Assembly (NCBI RefSeq): GCF_020509005.1
Contig: NC_063012.1
Location: 10,540,001-10,604,000, forward strand
Direction of reading: 5' to 3'
Length of the DNA stretch: 64,000 nucleotides
Origin: Fulvia fulva
Lineage: Eukaryota; Ascomycota; Dothideomycetes; Mycosphaerellales; Mycosphaerellaceae
Both the position numbers and the translations under genes were made by a program. The notes beneath the pieces are model-generated. The model did not search any database, was not told the DNA's origin, and saw only the letters and a program-made list of their open reading frames with translations. This document shows, in pieces, positions 1 through 11,400 of the stretch. The first letter of the stretch is position 1. Every line of letters begins with the position of its first letter.

Positions 1-12
1 CTCAGTCACGAT

Positions 13-1666
13 TTAGACATCCTCGTCGTCCTCGTCCTCACTCTCCGCAAGATCCTCCGAATCCGAGCTGTCGATGCTGACCGGCGACGATGAGGGACTG
101 CTATGGATCCCCGGCACAAAGGTCAAATCGGCCATGTCTCGAAGCCACTGCTGGGCACTCTTGTTGGTAAATTGTGCCTTGAATGCGATGGTCTCGTCCT
201 TGGACGCCTTGGCCTTCTCAGTCTCAGCTGTGCCCTCCGGCACAAACTTCGTTGCCACAGCAGCATTGTGGCTGCGCGGTTGGGATGGCGTGTAATGGTA
301 TTGCGAAGCCGCTCCGATCGATATGTAGCGAAGAGGGCTTGTGGGTGGTAATGCTGCTGACAGCTGCTTCAGGAAATCGGCCCAGCAGTCGCTGGCTAGA
401 CTGTCTGGTGCAGGGCATTGCAAGGTCATCTTCAAACACGGAATGTCAGTCCTTGCCCGTGGGAGCTTGCCGGTGTCTCAGACTGAGTAACATACCTTCC
501 ACAAGCTGATCGACTTTAGGTTGAATTTTGTCAGCGCTCGTACCAGCACATCACCAGGAACGTTCGCCATGCCGAACTCGAGGCTGTTCAGTGCAGCGAG
601 CTGGACCGACGGGGTGTGGAGAATATCCTACCAAAGAAGGGGTGTCAGTCATGTTCAGAAGTCAGATACCACTTCTTCAGATCGCTTTGCGAACATTGAA
701 GCGCGGCACTGCACGATGTGCTCACTCAAACACCTTGTATCCTCCTGTGGCACATACCGTGTGGCCGCTTGTGGCTGAGACAGGTCTTGAAAGCCACTCA
801 ATGGACCGCTGTCCCATGAACTGGTCGGTCACGAAGTTGAGTCGCAGTGACTGCAAGTTCGTGGCGGTGTGCAAGAATTGACGAAGAGGCGCTTCGAAGC
901 TATTGTGGTCGTTGTATGTGGCCCATGGAGCTAGGTCGGCTGCTGTACCGGCGCCGCCGCCAATAGAGAGCATAAGAGTGTTGGTCTCTGCCAGCACTGC
1001 ACGTATACTCTGACCAGACGCGGTCGGAGGCAGAAGGAAGGAGTCAAACGGCAAGTGCGGCAGGCGGCGTAGAATCACTTCGATGTTGGTTGGACGAGCC
1101 TGAGCTCTTCCGAGAGCAGTGAGCAAGACAGGGAGTACTTGACCCGGATCCTGTAATGCGCCCCTGAAGCCGAATGACCAACCCCATGACCGCCAGCGAG
1201 CATTGAGGCCATCTCGAAATCGTCCAGCGCCATCGTAGTCCCTCAGACCCACGCAACGCAGGTTGGGTAGCTTAGAAAAGGCTTCAGCAAGCATCTCACA
1301 TGCGGCGCCTGTCTGGAGAAGTACATCGCGAGTCAGGCGGCCATGCAGAATCCGGTCGTGGACCAGCCCGACGCCTGCACTTAGTGTCTGTGTTCCGATG
1401 ATGACCTCCGTGAGCTTGGCTGCCAGTCCAGGGTGGCGAGAGATGCCAATAAGTGCATCAAGACTTTCGTGCTCGAGCATGAACTGACGCTTTGTGAAGA
1501 ACTCGTTGGCGAATGTGTTGAACAGCTTCGTCTCGATTTGTTGGCATGTGCGCCGAAAGGGTCCAAGTTCTGCCGTGGTGAGGAAGGAGGCGATCCTGAT
1601 GAGCACTTCTTGCGGTAAGTCGTCCAGCGCGGACGAGTCGGGCTGCGTGGTGGCAGAGGTGGCCAT
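13..1666 (-). CDS. F-box domain protein, three exons
   Basis: F-box proteins recruit substrates to SCF ubiquitin ligases; the target here is unknown. The start is taken at the ATG at 1666 because the F-box follows within about 15 residues (LDDLPQEVLIRIASFL, then the RRTCQQI segment). Upstream in-frame sequence has no F-box-like content. Exons read 1666-758, 627-496 and 429-13. Intron one has GTATGT and TAG; intron two has GTATGT, a CTGAC branch and an AAG acceptor, which is the least certain junction. The predicted product is 485 residues. The middle resembles the unstructured leucine-poor body common in fungal F-box proteins, and the C-terminus is a long Ser/Asp/Glu-rich acidic tail. It is divergent to the PARP gene, with about 260 bp between the starts. 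The F-box call is firm; no function beyond that can be read. Confidence 0.85.
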
Positions 1667-1927
1667 GGTGAGTTGGGGATGTTTGGTGGTAGTGAAGTTG
1701 TTTACAGGAAGACATGCAGAGGTGCGACGTTGGGTGGCACATCTCTGAGGCAGCCGCGCGCTAGTGCGCTGGTGCCTTGCTGCACCTGCCGTTTCGGGAG
1801 CTCGCACAACTATCCAACTTCGACTTCACCTTGCAACCCTACAACATTGCACCCTCACTCACCCACAACGAATACAACATACACTCCGTCTCTGATACAC
1901 TGACAGTTCACCGCAAGAATCGACACG
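1667..1927. promoter_or_regulatory. Shared divergent promoter of F-box and PARP genes
   Basis: The 261 bp between the two start codons must hold both 5' regions. The PARP-proximal side is C/A-rich with repeated ACA/CAC tracts, a usual feature of fungal 5' leaders. I see no clear TATA box. Co-regulation is only an inference from the spacing. Confidence 0.4.
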
Positions 1928-4102
1928 ATGCCAGCGCTCCGTGACAGGAAGCGAGCGGCTTCACCCGTGGCCGATCCAGACCCGCCACGAAAGACTCGCG
2001 GCAGACAGAAGGTTGCAGAAGTTGATCTTATCAGCAGCGACGTTGAGGTGGTGGAGACGAAGCCGGCGCCGAAGAGGAGAGGTAAAGCTGCAGCAGCGAA
2101 GGGTGCTGACCTCGACGTGCTTCCCGCTCTTGATAGCGACGTCGATGTTGCACCAGCCCAAACGAAGAAAGCGCCACCGAAGCGCAAGACTAAGGCCACC
2201 AAGGATGAGATTATAGCAGACGACTCTGATGCTCCTGTTACTTTCAATGACAAGGTCAACGGCAAGGACACCGCCGGTCAAGCTCAGTATGCCAAAGCTG
2301 AGAAGCTGATCATCCCTGTGGACGAAGCCTGCCCACACAGTGGTCGCGTGTTTGTTGACAGCAAGAGTGGTATAATCTACGTATGTGATTCGCCTCAGCT
2401 GACCAGAGCATGACTGACCAAAGCTCTCAAGGACGCAGCTCTCAACCAGACGAATGCCAGCGGCAACAACAACAAGTTCTACAAGATCCAGGTAATGCTC
2501 AACATCCCGCCTTCAGACGTGAATCATCGAAGCTGACTTGTCTTCCAGCTTCTCACCGGGGACCAAGGCACGTTCCGTACCTGGACTCGCTGGGGTCGAG
2601 TCGGAGCCACAGGTCAGAGCGCACTGCTGGGCAATGGCAGCTTTCACGATGCGCTCAGCAACTTCGAGAAGAAGTTCAAAGACAAATCTGGTCTGAACTG
2701 GAACGATCGCAACAGTGCTCCAAAGTCTGGCAAGTATGTCTTCCTCGAACGTAACTACGAGCCAGAGTCGGACGTCGACAGGGAAGACACCCCAAACGAC
2801 GACAAGCAGCAAGGCAACGGCAGCCGGTCACGTAGTGCGTCGCCGGCGAAGTGCACACTTCAGACCCCTGTGAAGTCCCTGATGGAGCTCATCTTCAACG
2901 CCGATTACATCGCAGAGACCATGGCTGACATGAGCTACGATGCTCAAAAGCTCCCACTGGGCAACCTCAGCCGATCAACGATCCTTCGCGGCTACCAAGC
3001 GCTCAAAGATCTCTCTACACTCTTCAACGACCCCAATCTTGCGCACTCGGAGCATGGCACACCGTACAATGAGGCTGTTGAGATGCTGTCCAATTGCTAC
3101 TACTCATACATCCCGCACGACGTCGGCCGAAATCGTCCTCCGGTTATCCGAGAGACCGAGAGACTACGGAAGGAAGTGACGCTATTGGAGTCTTTGACAG
3201 ACATGAAAGACACTGACAGCATCCTGAAGTCAGAGAAGGGTAGTGGAGGCGTTCACCCTCTGGACCTTCGTTTCAAAGGTCTTGGAATGCGTGAGATGAC
3301 GCCGGTAGACTCTACGACCGCAGAGTTCACCAATATCGCCGACTATCTGATCAACACTCGCGGACACACTCACGGCCATACCTACAAAGTCGAGGACATC
3401 TTTCGCATCGAGCGGGACGGCGAGACTGAGCGATGTCAAAACTACGCACAGTCCAACAGTGATCGCCGCCTATTGTGGCATGGTTCTCGTGCTACCAACT
3501 ACGGAGGCATTCTGAGTCAGGGACTGCGCATTGCTCCTCCAGAAGCACCAGGTAAGCTGAACTTCTCCTGCAAGTTCGGATCGCTCAAGACTGACCTTGA
3601 TATCTAGTCTCCGGCTACATGTTCGGCAAAGGTGTCTACCTTGCTGGTAAGTCGACTCATCCCATCGAAGAACTTGATGCTGACCATGTTGCAGACATGA
3701 GTTCCAAGAGCGCGAACTACTGCTGTTCGTACTTGAGTGGCAACCATGCTCTTCTCCTCTTGTGCGAGGCTGAGCTTGGTAAGCCGATGCAAGAACTCAC
3801 TGACGCGTCATACGAGGCTGGCGAGACTGCTGCAGAGATCAACGCGCTCTCCACTTGGGGCAAGGGACTGGTCGGCCCTGAGGGATGGAAGGATGCAGCT
3901 TGTGTTCACCCTTCTCTCGCTGGCGTGTCTATGGTAAGAGTCCCATTCATGCGATGACAACAAAGCTGACATTACACAGCCCGACACGCGCATCTTGCCA
4001 GGAAACACCAACGTGCCGGATGCATACCTGCAGTACAACGAGTACATCTGCTATGACGTGGCTCAGATCCGCCTGCGCTATCTCCTCAGGGTGAAGATGT
4101 AG
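1928..4102 (+). CDS. Poly(ADP-ribose) polymerase (PARP), WGR-PRD-ART architecture
   Basis: Uses NAD+ to add ADP-ribose chains to nuclear proteins, mainly in DNA damage response. Six exons: 1928-2380, 2432-2491, 2549-3551, 3608-3646, 3695-3933, 3980-4102, all with GT-AG introns, giving 638 residues. The N-terminal 150 residues are basic/acidic and disordered with KR-rich stretches that could act as nuclear signals. A WGR domain follows (TRWGRVGATGQ), then the helical regulatory domain, then the catalytic domain. The H-Y-E triad is intact: His in LWHGSR (about residue 482), Tyr in FGKGVYLAD (about 516) and Glu in NEYICYD (about 619). Fungal PrpA-type PARPs usually carry an N-terminal BRCT domain; I see none here, and that is the notable departure. 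No zinc fingers. Stop is TAG. Confidence 0.93.
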
Positions 4103-5242
4103 CAGGCTGGGACATGAAATCACTGATTGCTTCCCTTGTGAAGCTTGCGCGCGATCTGAAACTGCTCAAACAGAGGGACCGGAAGGAATTGCTTCAATGA
4201 CGGAGACGCAAGAAGCGATGTCTCCATGTAGCTCAACAGCACGATATGAATGAGGTCGTAAGTACCCAATATCACTTATCAAGATGTCCCTCATCGAGCC
4301 ACAGGGCGTGAAGCACCATCGCGGGTCTGACCCAGGGCTTCCACCGCCCAGAGTTGCGACTGCATAACGTGTCTGCTGGAACGGGTGTCATGCTAGAAAC
4401 TGAACAACTTGCTGTCGAAGGAGACATGGCTGGAGCTCAGCGGGACGGATCTGGGTCGTCCGTGGCGAGATCAGAGATCAGATGAGCCCGCAGCAGGCCT
4501 GCTATGAGCCATGCTTGAAGGCCGTTCAACTCGGATTCGGAGCGGCCGCGCTCATTGTGGTCAATGCTCAGCAATTTGTCATCAGAGGCCACGTCCCGTT
4601 GTCACCCCATTCGAGCTCATTGCTTGGGATTGAGTTGCTCATGGCCTGGAAGTATTCATCGTCGCTGTCCATCTTAGCGTTGGTTGCGGTGATGATAATG
4701 GAGCTTCAAGACCCTGAACACTCTAGATTGGACTCCAGGGACCCAAACCCCATTTTGGACAAGAAGAAACGTGCGATAATAAGAGGGGGCCGCAGGACCA
4801 TCTTGTTGGCCTCCAAGGTGCTCAACATTCAGTTGCGATCTGGTGGGATACGACCAGAACTGAAAGGACAACGACAACCGAGACGATACTGGACTGGTCA
4901 TCTGGGAGGGAGGAGAGTGTGGTCAGTTCATGGCATCTACCGAGAAACTTTCTCTACTCAAGGGGCTGGAGGAGTGTTCTCATGGTGCTCGCATGTGGCT
5001 TCAAGGGCTTGTTGTTGGTCATGGCCCAGGAGCAAGCTCCATCGACCACGATGCACAGATGCTGTGCGTACCAACTCTAACAAATCCTCGTCCTCTGCAG
5101 CAGCGTCATATAAAGAGCACGAGATCCCCACCTGGCGACAATATGAGTCTCCGTCACTGTCCAGCACCACCGCACCACCTGCCAAACCGAAGTACAATAC
5201 GGACCCCTTAGGCAGCTTCGCGCTCGCACCGAAAGCATAAGG
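4103..5242. other. Intergenic, no gene seen
   Basis: About 1.1 kb between the PARP and the small secreted peptide gene. A 252-codon open frame exists on the plus strand from 4482, but its translation has no recognisable domain, no supported intron structure and a composition like random reading of GC-rich DNA. The last 200 bp are CACC-rich, as in fungal promoters, with TATAAAG at about 5109. Confidence 0.5.
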
Positions 5243-5505
5243 ATGCTCTCCACCAATCTTCCATTCGCTGCTCTTATCGCTATCATGATGCTCCTCCAGA
5301 TGTCATCAGCTTGCACAAGTAACGCTGTGAGTCCTCTCTTCGATCTAAATCTCGATTTCCAGAAGACATCTGACTAATTGTACATCATGTAGGAATGTGC
5401 CGACCCGCCTATCCATACGTCTACTGCCTTCACGGTCCAGGGTCTTCTGCAGTTTGCATCTCAGGAGGCGAGTGCGGCGGAGGGGGAGGATGTACTTGCT
5501 ACTGA
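5243..5505 (+). CDS. Predicted small secreted cysteine-rich peptide
   Basis: Two exons, 5243-5318 and 5393-5505, give about 62 residues. The first 23 form a clear signal peptide (hydrophobic LIAIMMLL core, then SSA before the first Cys). The mature part of about 39 residues has seven cysteines, including a C-x3-C near its start and a C-terminal GEC-x5-C-x-C-Y pattern like the gamma-core of CS-alpha-beta defensin-like peptides. The intron has donor GTAACG, a CTGAC branch and a TAG acceptor. A competing donor GTGAGT at 5327 looks stronger, but it would shift exon two into a frame without the cysteine pattern, so I prefer the first. It lies alone between intergenic stretches, as fungal effector or antimicrobial peptide genes often do. 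No family is firmly recognised, and the role (effector, antifungal or other) is not shown by the sequence. Confidence 0.6.
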
Positions 5506-6356
5506 AGTTGTGGCTCAGGTTGAGCTGAAGAGAGATGCGTTGTTCGCGATACGATTTCGAAGCTGGATGATAAGTCAGGATCTGCTTTGAGCATGTATAA
5601 ACCATCGTGTGGGTCGAGAGTTCGAGCTGTGATTCAGCTCCTGGGAATATGCAGGAAAATCCGACGTTACATCTTCGCCCTTTTAAGTGCTGCACAGCTT
5701 ACACCAGTAGGCTTCCCAAGACAGTGCTGTTATAGCCTCGCATGAAGCTCAGAGGTCAATCGACACTCATGGTACGATGAGCTTCACGGGCTGATCTATG
5801 CAGATCGTGAACGTAAAACACCTTCAGTCAAAAGGGCTTGACTGAAGAGAAATCAAGCCGTTTCTGCCGAGATGGTGCCGGATCACATGCCATAGCTCAT
5901 ACATGCTCGCTCACAACTCATCTTATTGGTGATGTATCAGACTTGAAGCTGAATAAACATGCCTCCTTATCAAATCTGTTGTACAGTCAACATGGGTCCA
6001 GTGCTAAGCTACACCGCCTCGACCAAGGCAGACCGTAACAAAACACAAGCTTGCCGCATCTGTTAGCCGCCATGACTTTCAGCATATCCTCGTCAACTTC
6101 CCAACAACACCCTCCAAGGCCTGGTAACAAATTCTGCTGCCGCCGTTATGCTTGTCGACTGCTTTTGTGGAGGGCTGCTAAAGGAACGCATATCGATGGA
6201 TTCAACATATGCCGACGACTGACGCGCTACACCCCCGACTATATCATTCGGACCTCGCTACGTAGCTATATGCCAGCGTGTTCAAGCAACGGCCTGCCCT
6301 TCGATAGGGAGTCGAAGCGCTCGGCGGCTTTCGCCTTTGTCACCAGCCCTCGCTCC
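5506..6356. other. Intergenic, no gene seen
   Basis: About 850 bp between the stop of the cysteine-rich peptide and the 3' end of the P450. It likely holds the peptide's 3' UTR and little else. Open frames here have no domain content. Confidence 0.5.
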
Positions 6357-7952
6357 CTACTCCCTCCACAGCCCCACCCGAACCCCATCCCTACACCCCA
6401 ACGTAGCCGTCAACCTCTCCTCCCACCCCACCTCTCCCCTCCTCTCAATCCTCCCAAACTCCTGCATCAAACGCACCGTAACATAATACCCCTCAGCCAA
6501 CGCATACTGCTGGCCCAAACAAACTCGTTGGCCCCCTCCAAACGGTATATACCCCCAAAACGGCCTCAACCCAGGATCCGCCCAGCGCTCCGGTCGGAAG
6601 AGGTTGGAGTCCGAGCTGTAGAGGGTCGTGGAGCGGTGCATGGAGTAGGAGTTGTAGACGATGATGTCGCCTTGCGCCATGAAGAGGGGCGAGAGGCCGG
6701 TGGGGCCGCCGCCGTGCGGGAGGAATGTGTCCCGGGCGGCGTGTTTGCCGAGGATTGGGACTGGAGGGTGGAGGCGGAGGGCTAGGAGGGGTTGTCAGTG
6801 TTGTTGGCGGGTGGGAAAGGGGAAGGTGGAGACGTGCCTTCTTGTGAGCAATAGCGGAGGTACTTCATATTCCTCAACTGCTCATAAGTCGGAAGTTGCC
6901 CGTCAAGCTGCGCAACCTCACTCATGTAGCTTCCTCCACACCTCCGGCTCGCGCGCGAGATGGAAGAAGAGATGGCTAAGGAGGCTCGCGGTAGTATCTC
7001 TCCCCGCTAGCAAGATATTCATCGTCTCATTAACAGCTCTGGTCCGATCAACTTCGTCATGTTTAACCAGCTCGTTGAGGAAGCAGTATTGCTCGCCCTT
7101 CTTCGCCTTCTCGTGACCATTGCGCTGCTTGAAGGCCATAGCGCGGTCGACCCATTCTCCAATGTACCGACGACAAAGTCTATGGCTCCGCTTCGCGGCG
7201 AAGTGAGGGAGGAGACTGTACAGTCTGCCAACTCTCGCGTGGAGAGTACAGTCATCCATACTCTTCTCAAAAGTCGCGACGAAGTCCTTCGCTCGGGCGC
7301 CCTGCTCATCCGTACTCAGCGACTTCGTGCTCGTACCCGTCAAAAACTCCGTCGACGTATCCATGGTAAAATTATGGAACAGCTCCTGCAACTCCACCGT
7401 CCCCCCATCATCCGGGATATTCGCCAAGAGATTGGGAACATGCCTCTCAAACTGCTCCAACTCCATAATCTGCCGCTTCTCAAACTGCGGCTTGAGCATA
7501 TTCCTCGAATGCTGCCAATGCGCCCCATCAGCCGTGAAAATCCCCTTCCCTAAAAGCGGCCCAAACGACTCCAGCCTCGCAGGCTCCACGACAAAATCTT
7601 CCGCCCTCGTAAGCGCACTCTTGACATTCTCCGGATCGTCCGTGAATAACACCTTCCTCGTCCCAAACCGACTAGTATTAACAAAATCACTAAACCCCCT
7701 TCCCCCTGTATCCCGCTCCACCAGTAAGCTTCGATGATATGCCAGGACTCTATGCTCACCCGCCGCTCTAATCATCCCCCTCAAAAACACCAACCCAAAC
7801 TGATCCCACCAAGGTTTTCCTAAGACGTGTCTCGGCGGTTTGCAGCCATGTTTCTCCTCGAAGAATTTCCGACGTCGCGCGAGACTCTGCCTCTTGTACA
7901 GAATGGTCCCAGCATAGACGAATACCAAAGCGAGGAAGATGGGGAGTAACAT
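6357..7952 (-). pseudogene. Cytochrome P450, CYP52/CYP63-like, one-base frameshift
   Basis: Family members are ER-bound monooxygenases acting on alkanes and fatty acids. The start at 7952 gives an N-terminal membrane anchor (LLPIFLALVFVYAG). Exon one is 7952-6838 and exon two 6781-6357; without the frameshift the product would be 512 residues, normal for the family. Seen motifs: I-helix AGRDTTAS, the K-helix ending in LRLHPPVP, the PERW region and the heme loop FGGGQRVCLG with its cysteine ligand. One extra base at 6920 brings an immediate TGA after KLHE, while the expected continuation (EVAQLDGQLPTYE) follows directly in another frame. The intron begins GCACGT after AAG, so it is a GC-AG intron. 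Either this is a recent pseudogene or the base is an assembly error; no 1-nt intron is possible. Confidence 0.85.
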
Positions 7953-8484
7953 CGTTGCTGCCGTTGTGCTGATGCATAGAATTCAGAGCATCATCTGCTG
8001 GTAGGCTGGTCTGCGGTGAGGTCGAGGACGTGTGAGGTTGTAGGTAACAAGACATCTTTGTAGCTCTATCAGTCTGTGTTACCACCGCCTAGCAAGCGAA
8101 GTGAGCTGAGCTGCTGGGCTGGGAAGATGATCGGGTTCGCATCCTGCACCCTGCATCCTGCAGCAGCAGCGGCCGTAAGCGCTTAGAGATCAAATCCTGG
8201 CGGAACCTTGATTGGTCAGTGAAGGTCTTTGTGTTACTTGTGGCTTCACGCACAAGACTTGCCATGCCACAGGGACAAGCACCAATGCTTTCTCTAGCCG
8301 AGCCGATAACGATACAAGAGGAGCCCTAACGAGACACAGGGCTGAGAGCCAACTCGTTCAATGGCATTGCGCACTTCTGTCTCTACACAAGCCATCTCAA
8401 GCCGTAGCAAGCGATTCTTCTCCCTCTAGCTCTTCTCTGAAGTCCAACTCAGCACCACACACCATTCCATCACCGGTGCGTGCA
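7953..8484. other. P450 upstream region
   Basis: About 530 bp between the P450 start and the 3' end of the AAA/bromodomain gene. Both genes are on the minus strand, so this should contain the P450 promoter and the neighbour's 3' UTR. No other gene is visible. Confidence 0.45.
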
Positions 8485-11400
8485 TCAAGCCCTACCACCA
8501 CCACCACCACCACCGCCGCCGCCGCCGCCGCCGCCATTCTGATCACTCCCATCACTCCCCCTCGCCTTCCCACTCTTCTGACTCTTCTGACTCGGATCCA
8601 TAATCTCCTGCAACTCCTCAATATCCCTAATCGTATCATTAAAGCACTGCTGCACCTCATGCCACACCAAATCCCGATTCCACTCTCCGCGCTGCCTCCA
8701 AATCACATCCATAAGCGCCGCATTAACTTGTTCAAGCTGTTCCAGTGACAAGCCTGAACTCTTCTCCACAAGTTCGCCATGGAACCGCTCCAAGCTCTCG
8801 GCGTCTAGGATGTATTTCTGTGATGCGCGTAAGATGCTCTCGTCGATGTCGTCATGGGTGGTGCCTTCTTCCTCGTCATCGTCGTCTTTGTTGAGGATGT
8901 TGGAGATGTTGGCGAATGAGGGAGGACGCGTGGCGGGGCGTGGTTGAGGTGGTCCCATTTGTTGGGAAGAGGCCGAGGGCTGAGAGCCGCCAGAGCTGTT
9001 GGAGTTGTGCTGAGATCCGGCTCCTGGCTGTGACGCGAGAGATGGTGGCTGTGTGTCTGGGAGCTGACTACTGCCGCCGGCTGCTCCGTAAATGGAGAAG
9101 TCAGGGTGCATAATTGCGCCGTTCGAGTTCGTAGTATTTACGGACCCGCCACTGCTGCGGTCACTGGTCTTGTTGCCGGAGGCCGTCGAAGCGCTGTTCT
9201 GCTCTGTCTGTACGCCTGCGGCCGGTTGCGATTGACCGATCTTGTGGTAGTACGCTCCTTGAGGTTGTGACTGACTTTGATCTGGGCTCTGCGCTTGGCC
9301 TCGCTGCGGAGGTGCAGTTTGTGCAGGCTGGTGTTCCTGGGTCTCGACATGGCTATCAAGCATTTCGGAGTCTTCCTGTGGTTTGGAGGGCACTGTCGAG
9401 CCATTCGTATGCTGCGATGGGTGGCTGCCGTTTGTTTGAGTCGTGCTCCATTGAACCGATGGCGGATACTGCGGCTTGTTGGGTGTCGTAGGGAATAGCT
9501 GCCGACCAGGCACCGCCTGACCCAGCATGACAGGACCTGAGGTCTCGGTCGTCGTGTTCGAGGTGCCTTGCGGCGGCACGTTCGCGATGATCTTCGGCAC
9601 CGTCTCGCCACGACCCTGCGCTTCTGCACGCTTCTGCTCTGCTTTCTGGATGCGCTCCTGCTCACGATGATACACCGCTTCGCACTCCGCAATCAACGCA
9701 GGATGCTGCGACTCCAGAGTAGTCATGTCAACCTCAACGTTGGCCAGCATCTCATTCGCCTTCAATGTGCGTTCCTGATCGCCGGAGGTCTTTGCATCCT
9801 TTGCCAACTTCTTGATGTCACCGAGGAAGTCCTTCGGCCGCTTGTAGTAGCCATTGGACAAGCGAGTTTCGATCGTGACAATCTCAAGATTGTAGTAGAA
9901 CTTGCCAGTCGACTGTTCTCGCAAGCCTTCATTACCTTTGTCGTCCGTGTCCTTCTCGAAAGGTCGGAAGAGAAGCTGTTGCTGCTTTTGTTCTTCCGTC
10001 AAGTCTGTAGAGAGCACCATCGGGTCTTGCTCGTCATACAAGTATCCAATAGTGTTCTCATCAATAATATGGTTTCTGAACTTTCTGTACTTCAGCTTGA
10101 TCTGGTCCATGACTGGCTGTATGAGCAGCTTCAGCATGTTCAGAGTCTGATGATCTTTCTTCTTCTGGGCCTTGAGATCAGCTTTGGTGGGTCCCGTTGG
10201 TGCTGCGGGAACTGGTGCGACTGGCAATTCGGCGAGCTTTCGCTTCTTTCTGTTTTCAGGCTCAGGGAACTCCGATGGCGTCTTCTTCACAAAATCCAGT
10301 ATAGCACGCCAGAACTCTCCTCTAGCCTCTTCACAAGGACGGTCGAGCTTGTATTGGTTCTTCGATGCAAACCCAAAAAGATCGCGAAGCATGTGAGGAT
10401 CAGGTTCGTCATCTTGATAGAGCTCCATCATGCCAAGCAACAGGACAGGGTCGTTTGGGGGCAGACTTCTGAGTAGGCCAACAAATGTTCTCTTAACGGA
10501 GTCGGCGAGCGTGTCCCACCAGATATTGACGTTGGGTATGTAGATGACACTCGGCTTGTGCCTCTTCACTTCTTCGAAAAGCTGCACAACTGCTGCTTCG
10601 GGCGACTGTAAGATGTTAGTGAGGATTACTTCAATCGATCACATTGTTACTCACCCGGCTGGAGTCCTTCATCAAGGTAGCCATGTCAAAGTTCTGCACA
10701 TGCAGGCCTTCAAACTTTGTAAGAAGCGCTGCGCCAAGGTATTGCTGACCCATCCCAACATGGCCCTTGATGAGAAGCCGTGGTCGAAAGACGCGAGACG
10801 ATTCAAAGTTGCGATGCATAGTCTCTTTCTCGAATCCCAGTTCATCATCGCGGTCATCGTACATCGCCTCTTCAAGCGCTGTAGCTTTCCGCTTGCGAGG
10901 CACTGTCTGCTCAATGTACTCGCCGATCTCCTTCAAGGGTTGACGCAACAGCGGCTCGATGTCCTTTTTCAGCGGCACCGCTCCGGATGCAGCAGATCGT
11001 TCCGAGGACGGCACGATCTTGTTTACTGAGATCATGAAGTCTTTCGCCAAGACCTTGATCTTTGTAACATCAATGATGAGCTTCTCGTCACTGGAGTAGA
11101 TTTGCGGGAACGTGCCCTGAATGGCGTTAAGAGCAGCTTCGGTGCAGAGAGCACGAAGGTCAGCTCCACCGTATCCACGTGTAACTTCAGCCAGTTGGTC
11201 CTTGAACTCATCCTTGAGTGGAGGCTCCCAGCCTTTTGTGTGAATGTCCAAGATCTTGCGCCGACCCATGACGTCTGGCAGCGGGAAGTAGAACTCCCTA
11301 TCAAAGCGGCCAGGCCTTCGCAGTGCAGGATCAACCGAGTCCGGTCTGTTGGTGGCGCCAATAACAATGACCTGGCCTCTGCCATCCATGCCGTCCATCA

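Noticed and set aside
4482..5240. 252-codon plus-strand open frame
   Set aside because: No domain, no homologue pattern I know, composition like chance reading, no splice support.
9568..10476. 302-codon plus-strand ORF
   Set aside because: Antisense shadow of the bromodomain exon of the Yta7-like gene.
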